From NCBI GenBank assembly GCA_016187175.1, contig JACPKG010000012.1, forward strand, positions 1 through 39,315: DNA of 39,315 bases, in the 5' to 3' direction. Positions 16,398 through 23,963 of this stretch are shown here, one piece after another; within the stretch, counting starts at the first letter, position 1; each line of letters begins with the position of its first letter. The notes beneath the pieces were generated by a model. That model worked only from the letters and a program-made list of their open reading frames with translations. It ran no database searches and was not told the DNA's origin. Origin of the DNA: Candidatus Saccharimonadota bacterium (lineage in GTDB: Bacteria > Patescibacteriota > Saccharimonadia > Saccharimonadales > UBA10212). A program made the translations under genes and the position numbers.

Positions 16398-16932
16398 TAG
16401 CTGTATCCACCGAAATTATATCGCCTTGTTTGATAAATGCCGGGACTTTAACCTTGATACCTGTTTCCAGTGTGGCATCTTTAGTGATAGCAGTGCTGGT
16501 ATCGCCGCGGACTGCATTTGCGGTATAAGTTACTTTGAGAGGCACATTTTTTGGTAGCTCAACGTTGATTATCTGGCCATTGAAGAACTGAGCCGAGACG
16601 TTGTCACCCTCTTTCAAGTAGCCTTTTTTATCTGCCATATAAGCTGCGCCAAGGCTGAATTGTTCATAATTTTCGGTATCCATAAAGTGATACTGGCCAC
16701 CATCGCTATAAAGATATTGCACAGGCCGGCTGATGACGCTGGCGCTGTCAATATCCTCGCTGCCCTTGAAGGTTTTATCCAAAACTTTGCCGTCGGCTAG
16801 GTTACGGATTTTTACGCTAACCGTTGAGCTGCCCCGCCCCATCATGGTGTGTTTGTAATCAAGCACCTTATACGGCGCGCCGTCCATCTGAAAAATCGTC
16901 CCTTTTTTAAGCTCAGTAATCGAGAGACTCAT
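16366..16932 (-). CDS. efp: Translation elongation factor P
   Basis: 188 aa, the usual length. Three beta-barrel domains are recognisable: N-terminal KOW-like (ITELKKGTIFQMDGAPYKVLDYKHT), the OB middle domain, and the C-terminal OB domain ending GIKVKVPAFIKQGDIISVDTANGTYRTRV. EF-P rescues ribosomes stalled at polyproline. The domain I tip, normally GKG with a modified Lys, reads MMGRGSS, so Arg is at or next to the tip. No modifying-enzyme gene is visible nearby. The ATG overlaps the stop of the preceding gene (ATGA). Confidence 0.95.
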   Translation of the reverse strand: MSLSITELKKGTIFQMDGAPYKVLDYKHTMMGRGSSTVSVKIRNLADGKVLDKTFKGSEDIDSASVISRPVQYLYSDGGQYHFMDTENYEQFSLGAAYMADKKGYLKEGDNVSAQFFNGQIINVELPKNVPLKVTYTANAVRGDTSTAITKDATLETGIKVKVPAFIKQGDIISVDTANGTYRTRVKD

Positions 16933-17354
16933 AGTTTCTCCGAATTACTGAGCGCTATAGGCTGTTCGTATTTGGTATTTGGCTGAGACCAGGACTTTAC
17001 AGAACTAGTTAATCCATTGACCAGCTTGTGAACTCTTACTGCTCGGTTGGCAAGAGATTCATATTTATCAATATCTAAATAACCAACGTCTCGTGCAAGA
17101 AGCAATTGACTTTGAGATTCAACAACCGAACCTTTAGCAACCGAATAAAATTGTATTTTTTCTTTTATACTGTGTCTTGAAAAACCTTCGGCTATATTTG
17201 AACTAATTGAAACAGCCGCTCTTCTATGCTGACTTGTCAGACCAAATTGCTCGTTAGCTGGGAAGTTATTTGTAGCTTTATAGATAGCAACAGCAAAAGT
17301 GTGCGCTTCCTGCCATGCTTCCAAGTCTTCAAAAGAGTTAATCTTATTAGCCAT
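16929..17354 (-). CDS. Four-helix bundle protein (S23/IVP family)
   Basis: About 141 aa from the ATG at 17354 (MANKINSFEDLEAWQEAH). An upstream ATG at 17417 would overlap rpsR and is rejected. The family signature is clear: F-DLEAWQEAHTFAVAIYKAT, FGLTSQHRRAAVSISSNIAEGF, and the final helix. These proteins, first known from 23S rRNA intervening sequences, are common stand-alone genes in CPR genomes; their role is unclear. The gene sits between rpsR and efp. A truncated homologue lies at 27339-27551. Confidence 0.85.
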   Translation of the reverse strand: MANKINSFEDLEAWQEAHTFAVAIYKATNNFPANEQFGLTSQHRRAAVSISSNIAEGFSRHSIKEKIQFYSVAKGSVVESQSQLLLARDVGYLDIDKYESLANRAVRVHKLVNGLTSSVKSWSQPNTKYEQPIALSNSEKL

Positions 17355-17385
17355 ATACGAAATACCAATAGCCAAAGGCCGTTCT

Positions 17386-17589
17386 TTAGCCGTTAGCGAC
17401 GAATGGTAATAGGGCAATGTGGCGGGCGCGTTTGATGGCGCGAGCCAGTTGGCGCTGCTTGGACTCGGTCAAGCCGGTCTTTTTGCGCTGCTCTATCTGT
17501 CCGTATTGATTGATGTAGCGCTGCAAGGTTTTGAAATCCTTGTAGTCAAAGTAGGCTACATCAGTTCGGTGTTTAAATATCTTCGCCAT
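17386..17589 (-). CDS. rpsR: Small ribosomal subunit protein bS18
   Basis: 67 aa. The bS18 core is visible: VAYFDYKDFKTLQRYINQYGQIEQRKKTGLTESKQRQLARAIKRARHIALLPF. It binds bS6 on the 30S platform. It is third in the classic rpsF-ssb-rpsR order on the minus strand, 111 bp after ssb. An AAGGAA ribosome binding site precedes the ATG. Confidence 0.95.
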   Translation of the reverse strand: MAKIFKHRTDVAYFDYKDFKTLQRYINQYGQIEQRKKTGLTESKQRQLARAIKRARHIALLPFVANG

Positions 17590-17660
17590 TTAATTCCTTT
17601 CTTATTAATTGTATCGGGATGAGCAGCCGGAGCGTCGGATTCATTCCGCGCCCCGCGCGA

Positions 17661-17687
17661 TGAGAAACCTTCCGAAGGGGTTTCTCA
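17661..17687. repeat. Hairpin between ssb and rpsR
   Basis: The arms TGAGAAACC (17661-17669) and GGTTTCTCA (17679-17687) enclose TTCCGAAGG. No T-run follows on either strand, so it is not a standard terminator. A GC-rich stretch (GCGCCCCGCGCG) lies beside it. Confidence 0.5.
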
Positions 17688-17700
17688 TAAGGCGAAGCCG

Positions 17701-18186
17701 CTAAAAAGGTATGTCATCTAGGTTAATTGGTTCGTCGCCGATGTCTTCGATGACCACGTCCTCTTCGTCTTTTTTCTTCGCTGCGGATTTCTTAGCCGGT
17801 TTAGCGTCCGTTTCGTCAGCCGGTTCAGCTACGGAGGCTGGTGCCGTTGTGCCACCAGGGCTGCCCAGAAATGTCACATCATTAGCCACGACTTCGACTT
17901 TGCTGCGTTTTTGGCCGTCTTGCTCCCAGCTGCGGCTTTGCAACCGGCCACTAACTAGCGCCGGCCGGCCTTTGGTTAGGTATTGGGCTACCCGCTCACC
18001 CAGCGGACCCCAGGCTACAATATCAATAAAGTCGGTCATTTCTTTCCACTCGCCGTCGCCGCCTTTGTAGCTTCTGTTTAAAGCCAGGCTAAAACTGCAG
18101 ACGCTTTGACCGTTCGGCGTAGTGCGCAACTCAGGGTCGCGCGTCAAATTGCCCATCAATATAACTTGATTAAAACTCCTCGCCAT
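17701..18186 (-). CDS. ssb: Single-stranded DNA-binding protein
   Basis: 161 aa. The OB fold occupies residues 1-110 (FNQVILMGNLTRDPELRTTPNGQSVCSFSLALNR, WKEMTDFIDIVAWGPLGERVAQYLTKGRPALVSGRL). A Lys/Asp/Glu-rich linker leads to the acidic tip ending DDIPF that recruits replication and repair partners. It lies between rpsF and rpsR in the conserved order. Confidence 0.96.
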   Translation of the reverse strand: MARSFNQVILMGNLTRDPELRTTPNGQSVCSFSLALNRSYKGGDGEWKEMTDFIDIVAWGPLGERVAQYLTKGRPALVSGRLQSRSWEQDGQKRSKVEVVANDVTFLGSPGGTTAPASVAEPADETDAKPAKKSAAKKKDEEDVVIEDIGDEPINLDDIPF

Positions 18187-18322
18187 GGTTCGCCCGTTTA
18201 TACTAACGAATTACTGTGTCAAGCCCTGCGTTACTCCCTCAAAGTATTGTCCATACATTTCGGTCCGTTACTCAAGCTTTCCTTGTACTTCGTTGCCTAA
18301 ACGATCTCCTTTCTACAAATTG

Positions 18323-18913
18323 CTACTTTAATTCTACTCTAGTCCGGCGGCGAGGCTGGTCTTCCTCATCCTCGGCTTCGTTTTCATCTTTGCCACGTTC
18401 GGCTGCTTTCTTCGCCTTTTCGGCTGCCAAGGCTTCGGCTTTGGCTTTGGCTTTAAGGTCCGGTTTGGTGACCAAAAAGCGGATAATTTCATCGCTTATA
18501 TTAAAGGTCTGCTCGATTTTTTGGACGCTTTCAGCCGGCATTTCAACCGTATAAAAAACATATACGGCAAACTCGTTTTTCTTGATTGGATAGGCCAGTT
18601 TGCGCTTGCCCCAACTGTCAGTATTGGTAATTTTGCCGCCGTTATCGGTAATGATTTTTTCGACCTTTGTCGATGCTTTTTCCAGATCAATTTCCAGATC
18701 CGGATGGTACAACACCGCAACTTCATAAGTATTCAACGACCCACGCACCGCACTGCCCTGCCCACCAGCAGAGCCGGCGGCACTGACCGTGCTTGCAGGC
18801 GCATTACTGCGTTGCCGACTGCGGTCCGCAGTCAACGTACCTTCCTGTACGTCTCCTTTGCGCTCCTCGTCGGCGTCTTGTACTGCACCTGCCTGCGTGG
18901 CTCGTGCAACCAT
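18323..18913 (-). CDS. rpsF: Small ribosomal subunit protein bS6 with long N- and C-terminal extensions
   Basis: 196 aa, about twice the usual length. The bS6 core begins near residue 61 (NTYEVAVLYHPDLEIDLEKASTKVEKII...GKRKLAYPIKKNEFAVYVFY) and ends near 155. A charged Lys/Glu/Arg tail follows. The first 60 residues are low-complexity Ala/Gly/Ser/Arg. The ATG at 18913 has a strong AAGGAG site, so the extension is probably translated, although a TTG at residue 60 could start a standard bS6. The extension DNA contains two palindromes: GACTGCGG-t-CCGCAGTC (18817-18833) and ACGTAC...GTACGT (18835-18852). Confidence 0.9.
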   Translation of the reverse strand: MVARATQAGAVQDADEERKGDVQEGTLTADRSRQRSNAPASTVSAAGSAGGQGSAVRGSLNTYEVAVLYHPDLEIDLEKASTKVEKIITDNGGKITNTDSWGKRKLAYPIKKNEFAVYVFYTVEMPAESVQKIEQTFNISDEIIRFLVTKPDLKAKAKAEALAAEKAKKAAERGKDENEAEDEEDQPRRRTRVELK

Positions 18914-18989
18914 AATTTTTCTCCTTCCTTCGGTTATCGCCTAGGCGCCTTACAAAGATGCCCTAAGCAGAAGTTTTGTTAACTGGTTA

Positions 18990-19018
18990 ATTTTAGCAGA
19001 ATTACTAACAGGGGTCAA
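18990..19018 (-). promoter_or_regulatory. Promoter of the rpsF-ssb-rpsR group
   Basis: Minus strand: TTGACC (19013-19018), 17-bp spacer, extended -10 TGC-TAAAAT (-10 at 18990-18995). The start near 18983 gives a leader of about 70 nt. That leader can form a stem CTTAGG / CCTAGG, possibly for bS6:bS18 feedback as known elsewhere for rpsF leaders. Confidence 0.7.
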
Positions 19019-19134
19019 CAGATTGCAGCATTAGCATTTTTGTTGTATTGTTAGAGTAAGCCCTGGAGTGGAGACATTCGGGCTCTCGGTCTTTATTGAC
19101 AACCCATCTACCGAACCACCGAGAGGAGGTTCCG

Positions 19135-19581
19135 TTGACCAGCTCGACAAACAACAAGATCGGCTGGCTGCGAAGCCTTTTCTGCAGCCATCTCAAAAGA
19201 CTACTGCTGTTCGCGGCAGCCGGCGTTCCGCTAACAGCCATAGGGCTCGGGCTTTATTATGTCGAGGTGTCGCACCTCGACGCTAATAAGTTCGCAGTCC
19301 GCCCCGTCAATTGGGTAGTGCTGACGGGGCTTGGATTCATGCTCAACTGGCTAATTTGGCGGGAGCGGCGTTCGCCGAAATGCCTGTCGGGCGTGAAGTT
19401 CTATCTAGTGGCGGTAGTCTGCTCAGGGTTAAGCTTTAGCCTGTTTGTGCTGCTGACCCTGACAGCTGACTTGCAATACCTGTTGGCTCAAGTAGTCACA
19501 GGTGCAACCGTCGGCTTGCCGCACTATATCATCAACGACAAGGGGGTGTTCATCAGAAAATCGAAGACCGTAAGGGCGTGA
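19135..19581 (+). CDS. GtrA-like small membrane protein
   Basis: 148 aa from a TTG preceded by a perfect AGGAGG at 5-nt spacing, which decides the start; an upstream ATG at 19096 lacks such a site. Four hydrophobic segments are visible (about residues 20-40, 52-72, 85-108, 113-130), with ANKFAVRPVNWVVLTGLGF-MLNWLIWRER resembling the GtrA signature. GtrA proteins help move lipid-linked sugars across the membrane. The gene is more GC-rich than its surroundings and lies alone on the plus strand among minus-strand genes, which may indicate transfer. Confidence 0.55.
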   Translation: MTSSTNNKIGWLRSLFCSHLKRLLLFAAAGVPLTAIGLGLYYVEVSHLDANKFAVRPVNWVVLTGLGFMLNWLIWRERRSPKCLSGVKFYLVAVVCSGLSFSLFVLLTLTADLQYLLAQVVTGATVGLPHYIINDKGVFIRKSKTVRA

Positions 19582-19615
19582 GTACTGGTTGAGCGCAAGC
19601 TCCCGTACTCACGCC
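19575..19615 (+). terminator. Strong stem-loop at the end of the GtrA-like gene
   Basis: An 11-bp perfect stem GGCGTGAGTAC / GTACTCACGCC (19575-19585, 19605-19615) encloses a smaller hairpin GAGC-gcaa-GCTC. The stop codon lies in the first arm. There is no T-run, so factor-independent termination is uncertain. Confidence 0.5.
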
Positions 19616-19638
19616 TCGCGCAATTTATAAATTATCAA

Positions 19639-19902
19639 TCAAAAGAAACAGGGCGGTTTTATAAACCATAGTGATGCATATGCTAAAACTAAGCTAACCG
19701 CAAATACAACGAGCATTAATAGGACGACAATAAAGCCAAACAAGTAATTGCTAGTTTTTTGATTAAATCTTTTGTATATCTTATAAGCAGCAAAGGCGCC
19801 CATCAATACAAAAGCTATTGGCACTAACCAGCCCAAAATACTCTGAAGAGCACCGCTTTCGCGGCAACCATCACTATCCCAGGTGAAGAAACCGCCAAAC
19901 AC
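19639..19902 (-). CDS. Small two-helix membrane protein downstream of ftsK
   Basis: 87 aa from a GTG that overlaps the ftsK stop by one base (TAGTG), so it is translationally coupled to ftsK. Two membrane segments lie at about residues 22-41 and 53-80, separated by a basic loop (YKIYKRFNQKTSN). It has cysteines near both ends. It resembles small TrbC/VirB2-like or pilin-like hydrophobic proteins only in topology. Function unknown. Confidence 0.65.
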   Translation of the reverse strand: MFGGFFTWDSDGCRESGALQSILGWLVPIAFVLMGAFAAYKIYKRFNQKTSNYLFGFIVVLLMLVVFAVSLVLAYASLWFIKPPCFF

Positions 19903-22088
19903 TATTTTTCCTTATCTGGGAAGTTGTCGTCGTAAATATCATCATTGGCACTCCCGACGCTCCGGTCGGGACCCCGAATATCCGTCGGGGCAAAAACTTG
20001 GTCAATGCTGCTGACTAATACCTGGCGTGGGCGGGAGCCTTCGGCCGGGCCGACAATGCCTTGCTCTTCCATCATATCTATAAGGCGTGAGGCGCGGCCG
20101 TAGCCAATGCGCAGTTTACGCTGCAGCAAGCTGGTGCTGGCCTTGCTGCTGGTTATTACCACCTCAACCGCCTCTTTCCAGGCTTTGTCATCTACCCCGG
20201 CCTCGCCGCCGGAAATTATCGCCCCCCTGCCGGTCAGCTGGACCGGCTGGCTGACAACTTCGTCGTCATAGGTCGGCGGGCGCTGGGCGCGCAGGAAATC
20301 ACAAATTTTGTTAGTCTCGGCATCAGTAATCAACGCGGCCTGCATGCGGCGAGGCTTGGGATATTCTGGAATACTAAATAACATATCTCCGGTACCGAGC
20401 AATTTTTCGGCGCCGGCTTGGTCAATAATGGTACGCGAATCTACCTGGCTGATAGTCGTGAAGGCAATACGGCCCGGCACGTTGGCTTTAATTAGGCCGG
20501 TTATAACATCTACGCTCGGCCTCTGGGTAGCAATTACCAAGTGGATACCGGCGGCGCGGGCTTTTTGGGCAATGCGCACAACCAGCGCCTCGACGTCGCG
20601 AGCGGCCATCATCATCAAATCGGCCAGTTCGTCAACCACAATGACAACGTAGGGCATGCCTTCTTCTTTTTTAAGTTGGTTGTATTCAGCTATGTTGCGC
20701 CGGCCAACTTCAGCAAAAGCTTTCAGTCGGCGCTCCATTTCAGCCACCGCCCATTTTAGCGCGCTAATGCATTTTTCCGGATCATGAATTACCGGCGCCA
20801 GCAAATGCGGGATATCTTTATAAAGGTTCATTTCGACTTGTTTGGGGTCAACCAAGATAAGTTTAAGATCACTTGGGCTGTTGCGGTAGAGCAAGCTGGT
20901 TATCATAGTGTTAATCATAACGCTTTTGCCCGAGCCGGTTTGGCCAGCAATGAGCAGGTGCGGCATGCGTTCCAGATCGCCAACTATGGCGTTGCCGGAA
21001 ATGTCTTTGCCGATAGCAATAGCCAGTGGGCTTTTGGCCGCCTGCCATTCGGCACTGCTTAATATGCCGTAGGCCGATACTGTTGCGGCCTTAACGTTCG
21101 GCACTTCAATACCAACCGCCCGTTTGCCGGGAATTGGCGCCTCCATACGGATGGTGTCAGCGGCTAAATCGAGCGCTAGGTTGTTTTCCAGCGTCGTAAG
21201 GCGTGACAGTTTAACGCCGTTCGGCGGCCTGAGCGTGTATTGGGTAACGCGTGGGCCAACATTAGCGCCTTCGACTTCGACATCGATATTAAAATTGGCA
21301 AAAGTTTCTTTGATAGTTTCGGCATTTCCTTGCACGTTGCCGGCATCTGCTTTGTCCTGCTTGTCATTAAGTAAGTTTAGCGGGGGGAACTGCCAGTCAG
21401 GATCGCGAGCTGTTGTTAGCGCAGCATGATCTTCGGATGGCGCTAGCCTCTGGGCAGTGTTGCGCCAGTTGGCCAGGCGGGTCGTGCTGTGATGCTCAAC
21501 CGGTACGCCTTCATGCAACTGGAAGTTGGGGCTCATCTTACCCTTAAGAGCAGCTAAATCTTCCACCTCCTTACCCTCGCCTTCGGGTTTTTCGCGCTTG
21601 AATAGTACCAGCAGCTTAATCAAGGAACGCGGGTCAATGGCAAAGGTGAACAAAATGGCGAAAAGGGTCAGGATAAAAAAGACCAGCGACGATAAGAAGT
21701 TGCCCATGGCGCCCTCTAGTACATCACCTACTGTCTGCCCTACCCGGCCGCCATTGGTAAAGGCCGTATGCATCCAGCTGGCAAAAAAGCTTAGCAGACC
21801 CAGTGTGGCCAGCATTTTAGGCAGCGGAATTTGTTGATCTTCAGTTAAAAACTTCAAAGAACCAAGGTAAATTAAGACAAACGGTACAAACGCGGCGCCG
21901 ATACCAAAAGCTCGCCAAGCGCCGTCCCACATGTCACGAGGAATAGGCGCGTCTATAAAAATGCCAAAACCAATAACGATACCGGCAATAATTAAAAGCA
22001 CGGCGCCGACGCCCCGCCAAAAATTAGACGAAGCCTCGCTTTTTTTAATTTTTTTGGGCGGCCGGCCCGGTTTGCGTTTAGCAGACAT
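19902..22088 (-). CDS. ftsK: DNA translocase FtsK/SpoIIIE
   Basis: 728 aa. After a basic tail come about four membrane helices (residues 25-160), a short linker, then the motor: GVKLSRLTTLENNLALDLAADTIRMEAPIPGK, Walker A AGQTGSGKSVMINTM, LILVDPKQVEMNLY, Walker B PYVVIVVDELADLMMM and ATQRPSVDVITGLIKANVPGRIAF. The C-terminal winged-helix gamma domain (ITSSKASTSLLQRKLRIGYGRASRLIDMMEEQGIVG) recognises oriented chromosome sequences. FtsK resolves chromosomes at the division septum. The disordered tail is encoded by two adjacent palindromes (19952-19971 and 19972-19990). Confidence 0.96.
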   Translation of the reverse strand: MSAKRKPGRPPKKIKKSEASSNFWRGVGAVLLIIAGIVIGFGIFIDAPIPRDMWDGAWRAFGIGAAFVPFVLIYLGSLKFLTEDQQIPLPKMLATLGLLSFFASWMHTAFTNGGRVGQTVGDVLEGAMGNFLSSLVFFILTLFAILFTFAIDPRSLIKLLVLFKREKPEGEGKEVEDLAALKGKMSPNFQLHEGVPVEHHSTTRLANWRNTAQRLAPSEDHAALTTARDPDWQFPPLNLLNDKQDKADAGNVQGNAETIKETFANFNIDVEVEGANVGPRVTQYTLRPPNGVKLSRLTTLENNLALDLAADTIRMEAPIPGKRAVGIEVPNVKAATVSAYGILSSAEWQAAKSPLAIAIGKDISGNAIVGDLERMPHLLIAGQTGSGKSVMINTMITSLLYRNSPSDLKLILVDPKQVEMNLYKDIPHLLAPVIHDPEKCISALKWAVAEMERRLKAFAEVGRRNIAEYNQLKKEEGMPYVVIVVDELADLMMMAARDVEALVVRIAQKARAAGIHLVIATQRPSVDVITGLIKANVPGRIAFTTISQVDSRTIIDQAGAEKLLGTGDMLFSIPEYPKPRRMQAALITDAETNKICDFLRAQRPPTYDDEVVSQPVQLTGRGAIISGGEAGVDDKAWKEAVEVVITSSKASTSLLQRKLRIGYGRASRLIDMMEEQGIVGPAEGSRPRQVLVSSIDQVFAPTDIRGPDRSVGSANDDIYDDNFPDKEK
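19952..19990. repeat. Paired GC-rich palindromes inside the ftsK 3' end
   Basis: TCCCGAC-6 nt-GTCGGGA (19952-19971) is followed directly by CCCCGA-7 nt-TCGGGG (19972-19990). Both are in frame and encode part of the FtsK tail (TDIRGPDRSVGSA). Confidence 0.7.
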
Positions 22089-22115
22089 TGTTATAAGTAT
22101 AAGTGTTATAGCTAA

Positions 22116-22203
22116 AACAGTCTATTCCACCAGCCGGCGGATAGACTGTTGTAATTATAACACATTCACGCTGCCTTTGTCAATTTTCCGTTTTGGCAGC
22201 GTG
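22116..22203 (-). promoter_or_regulatory. Consensus ftsK promoter with dyad over the -35 and 5' hairpin
   Basis: Minus strand: TTGACA (22178-22183), 18-bp spacer, TATAAT (22154-22159), a near-perfect promoter. A 9-bp inverted repeat CACGCTGCC / GGCAGCGTG (22167-22175, 22195-22203) flanks the -35 and suggests an operator. The transcript would begin with a hairpin: AACAGTCTAT / ATAGACTGTT (22141-22150 with 22116-22125), with an inner CCGCC / GGTGG stem and then TTTT, which might act as an attenuator. Confidence 0.7.
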
Positions 22204-22205
22204 AG

Positions 22206-22284
22206 GAGGTCCGTCCTTGGGAAAAGCAAGATTGGAAATATAAAACTATAAGGTTTTACCTCTCTTTTCTTAAGGTCGGACCTC
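22206..22284. repeat. Palindromic element family II, copy 1 (upstream of ftsK)
   Basis: Outer arms 22206-22218 and 22272-22284 (GAGGTCCGTCCTT with AAGGTCGGACCTC) pair at 12 of 13 positions. An inner hairpin TAAAAC / GTTTTA lies at 22241-22258. It resembles copies 2 and 3 at 26691-26727 and 30101-30183 in both arms and internal layout. Confidence 0.7.
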
Positions 22285-22295
22285 TAAGTGAGCTG

Positions 22296-22592
22296 TCAAG
22301 TAGAGCTTTTCAGGGTACTTTCTATTATCATCAATGTGGCTCCACGCAAGGCTAAATCCTTATAAGGATATGGGTGAGCAAAGACATCAGCTGCAGCTTC
22401 CTGTCTAACTCTTAGCCTAAAGGGTGTTTGGTCTATATCTTTTGGTTCGACCTCAATAATAAGTTTTCCATCTCCAGGGTCTAAAAAGAGACTAACCCTA
22501 TTGGCTGCGTCGTTGCGCTCATCAACCTCAAGTAAATTTTCGCCTCCACCAAACGTTACTAATTCGGGCGCGTCTTCAGGTACGTTACTCAT
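22296..22592 (-). CDS. Hypothetical protein, 98 aa
   Basis: No family recognised. The sequence is acidic, with alternating strands (RVSLFLDPGDGKLIIEVEPKDI) and no membrane segment. A GGGGAAGGAAG ribosome binding site precedes the ATG. Element family II copy 1 begins 11 bp past its stop codon. Confidence 0.6.
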   Translation of the reverse strand: MSNVPEDAPELVTFGGGENLLEVDERNDAANRVSLFLDPGDGKLIIEVEPKDIDQTPFRLRVRQEAAADVFAHPYPYKDLALRGATLMIIESTLKSST

Positions 22593-22759
22593 CTTCCTTC
22601 CCCTTTGTTCCAGTCTTTATTTTTACCAGTGAAGTCAGTGGCTAGAATTCCATATGGGTTGACTGAATACTCCAATTAAACTCCGCAATATATTGGAAGT
22701 CAACACAAAAAGCTGTGATTAACTAAACTGAAAGCCGGCAAAACTTTTCGAAAACTAGC

Positions 22760-23908
22760 CTAAATAAAATAGTTAAGCCATCTGCCGGGGTGTTCTGTAC
22801 CGCGACTCTCAATACTTATGATACGAGAACTGACAACTTGCCCTATTCGCCGTCCCGTTAAACCGTGTTTTTGGCCGACTTTAAGAACATTATTTGGTTC
22901 TTCAGTAGCGATAATCAAACCTATCCCCATGCACAAAACCCGGTAGGCTTCTTTATCCGGAACTCTACCTAATGTTTGAGCTAAAGCCATAGCTTCTGGT
23001 GGTTTAAAAGGATTATCGATAACCGCGCCGTAACCACTTGCCTTGAGTAAGCTGCTAAGTTTTTCGGGAATTCCACCACCGCTAATGTTAACTGCGCCAC
23101 TAAATTGGGCTGGGGCTGGCCGGTTGAGGTCATAGCCACCGGTCATATCTACCAGTGCCGGAGTATACATTTCAGACGGAGTGAGTACCAGATCAGCCAG
23201 TCGTTGGCCCATGAACTGTTCCTCGCCCCACTCCTCGCCATAATAATATTCAAATATATCCAGGAGTAATGAAAAACCATTGCTCCGAAAGCCGGCTTCG
23301 TAAAAACCAACCAAAGCATTGTCAGGTTCAATCTTCGAGCCATCAACTAGACGTGATTTATGCCCAAAAGATGTTAGCGCGCCGTCCCATTCAAAACGAA
23401 ATTCATCAAGATGTCCCATGGTGTTGTCCTGGGCTAACTCACCATTAGTAATTGAGATTCCAGCCCGAGCACAAGGCTCGGTGCAACTTTCTCCTAGTTC
23501 TCTTATTTTATCCAGCCGGGATTCATCCTGGCCTAGAGTGTTAACCTTCACAACTGTGACTAGATGTACCGGCTCATAACCCTCGCAGGCAGCATCGCAT
23601 CCAGAAGCTTCAATCAGGTCGGTGGAGATTGTATCAAGCCTGCCGGCAATCCTGGCAATTTGCGGTTTGCTGCCTGTCCCATCGGCGTTTTCGTACATCA
23701 CGGTTCCTTCTGGAAGACAACTCACATCACTAAACCGGACACCCCTGAAGTCATCATAAAGAGCCTCTACCTGCCCTAGCTTGCCGCGACGGTTCTCCCA
23801 AGTAGGTTTGGACGTTTCATAAAGAATGCGCGAGGCTTTTCCTTCAATACGGACATCAACACCCGATTCACCGTAGCTAAAACTTTTCGGTTTCCAAATC
23901 TCTGCCAT
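22760..23908 (-). CDS. PurM-like (AIR synthase-related) protein
   Basis: 382 aa. Motifs follow PurM order: SYGESGVDV near the N-terminus, YENADGTGSKPQIARIAGRLDTISTDLIEAS (PurM: DGVGTK...DTIGIDLVAM), a metal/ATP-region Asp, GFRSNGFSLLLDIF (GLHSNGYSLVRK), LADLVLTPSEMYTPALVDM, INISGGGIPEKLSSLL and CMGIGLIIATEEPNNVLKV. This is the two-domain AIR synthase fold. PurM makes aminoimidazole ribotide from FGAM with ATP. No other purine biosynthesis gene is present here, and many CPR bacteria lack the pathway, so the substrate may differ. It is flanked by unknown genes. Confidence 0.75.
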   Translation of the reverse strand: MAEIWKPKSFSYGESGVDVRIEGKASRILYETSKPTWENRRGKLGQVEALYDDFRGVRFSDVSCLPEGTVMYENADGTGSKPQIARIAGRLDTISTDLIEASGCDAACEGYEPVHLVTVVKVNTLGQDESRLDKIRELGESCTEPCARAGISITNGELAQDNTMGHLDEFRFEWDGALTSFGHKSRLVDGSKIEPDNALVGFYEAGFRSNGFSLLLDIFEYYYGEEWGEEQFMGQRLADLVLTPSEMYTPALVDMTGGYDLNRPAPAQFSGAVNISGGGIPEKLSSLLKASGYGAVIDNPFKPPEAMALAQTLGRVPDKEAYRVLCMGIGLIIATEEPNNVLKVGQKHGLTGRRIGQVVSSRIISIESRGTEHPGRWLNYFI

Positions 23909-23963
23909 AAGAAAATTGTGGGGGCCGCTAGTTGATTTTGCAAGCGTAATCGGTAAGCATTGC

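Noticed and set aside
16929-17417. Longer start (17417) for the four-helix bundle protein
   Set aside because: The first 21 residues overlap rpsR and are not part of the family; ATG at 17354 fits.
19005-19241. Minus-strand ORF of 78 aa opposite the GtrA-like gene
   Set aside because: It overlaps the well-supported plus-strand gene and the rpsF promoter, and has no family features.
14077-19581. UGA recoded as an amino acid, as in Gracilibacteria
   Set aside because: TGA ends pilM and the GtrA-like gene at expected lengths, and conserved genes show no internal TGA.
22206-22284. Intrinsic terminators for the three family II palindromes
   Set aside because: None is followed by a T-run on either strand, and arm length (13-22 bp) and inner hairpins are not typical of terminators.
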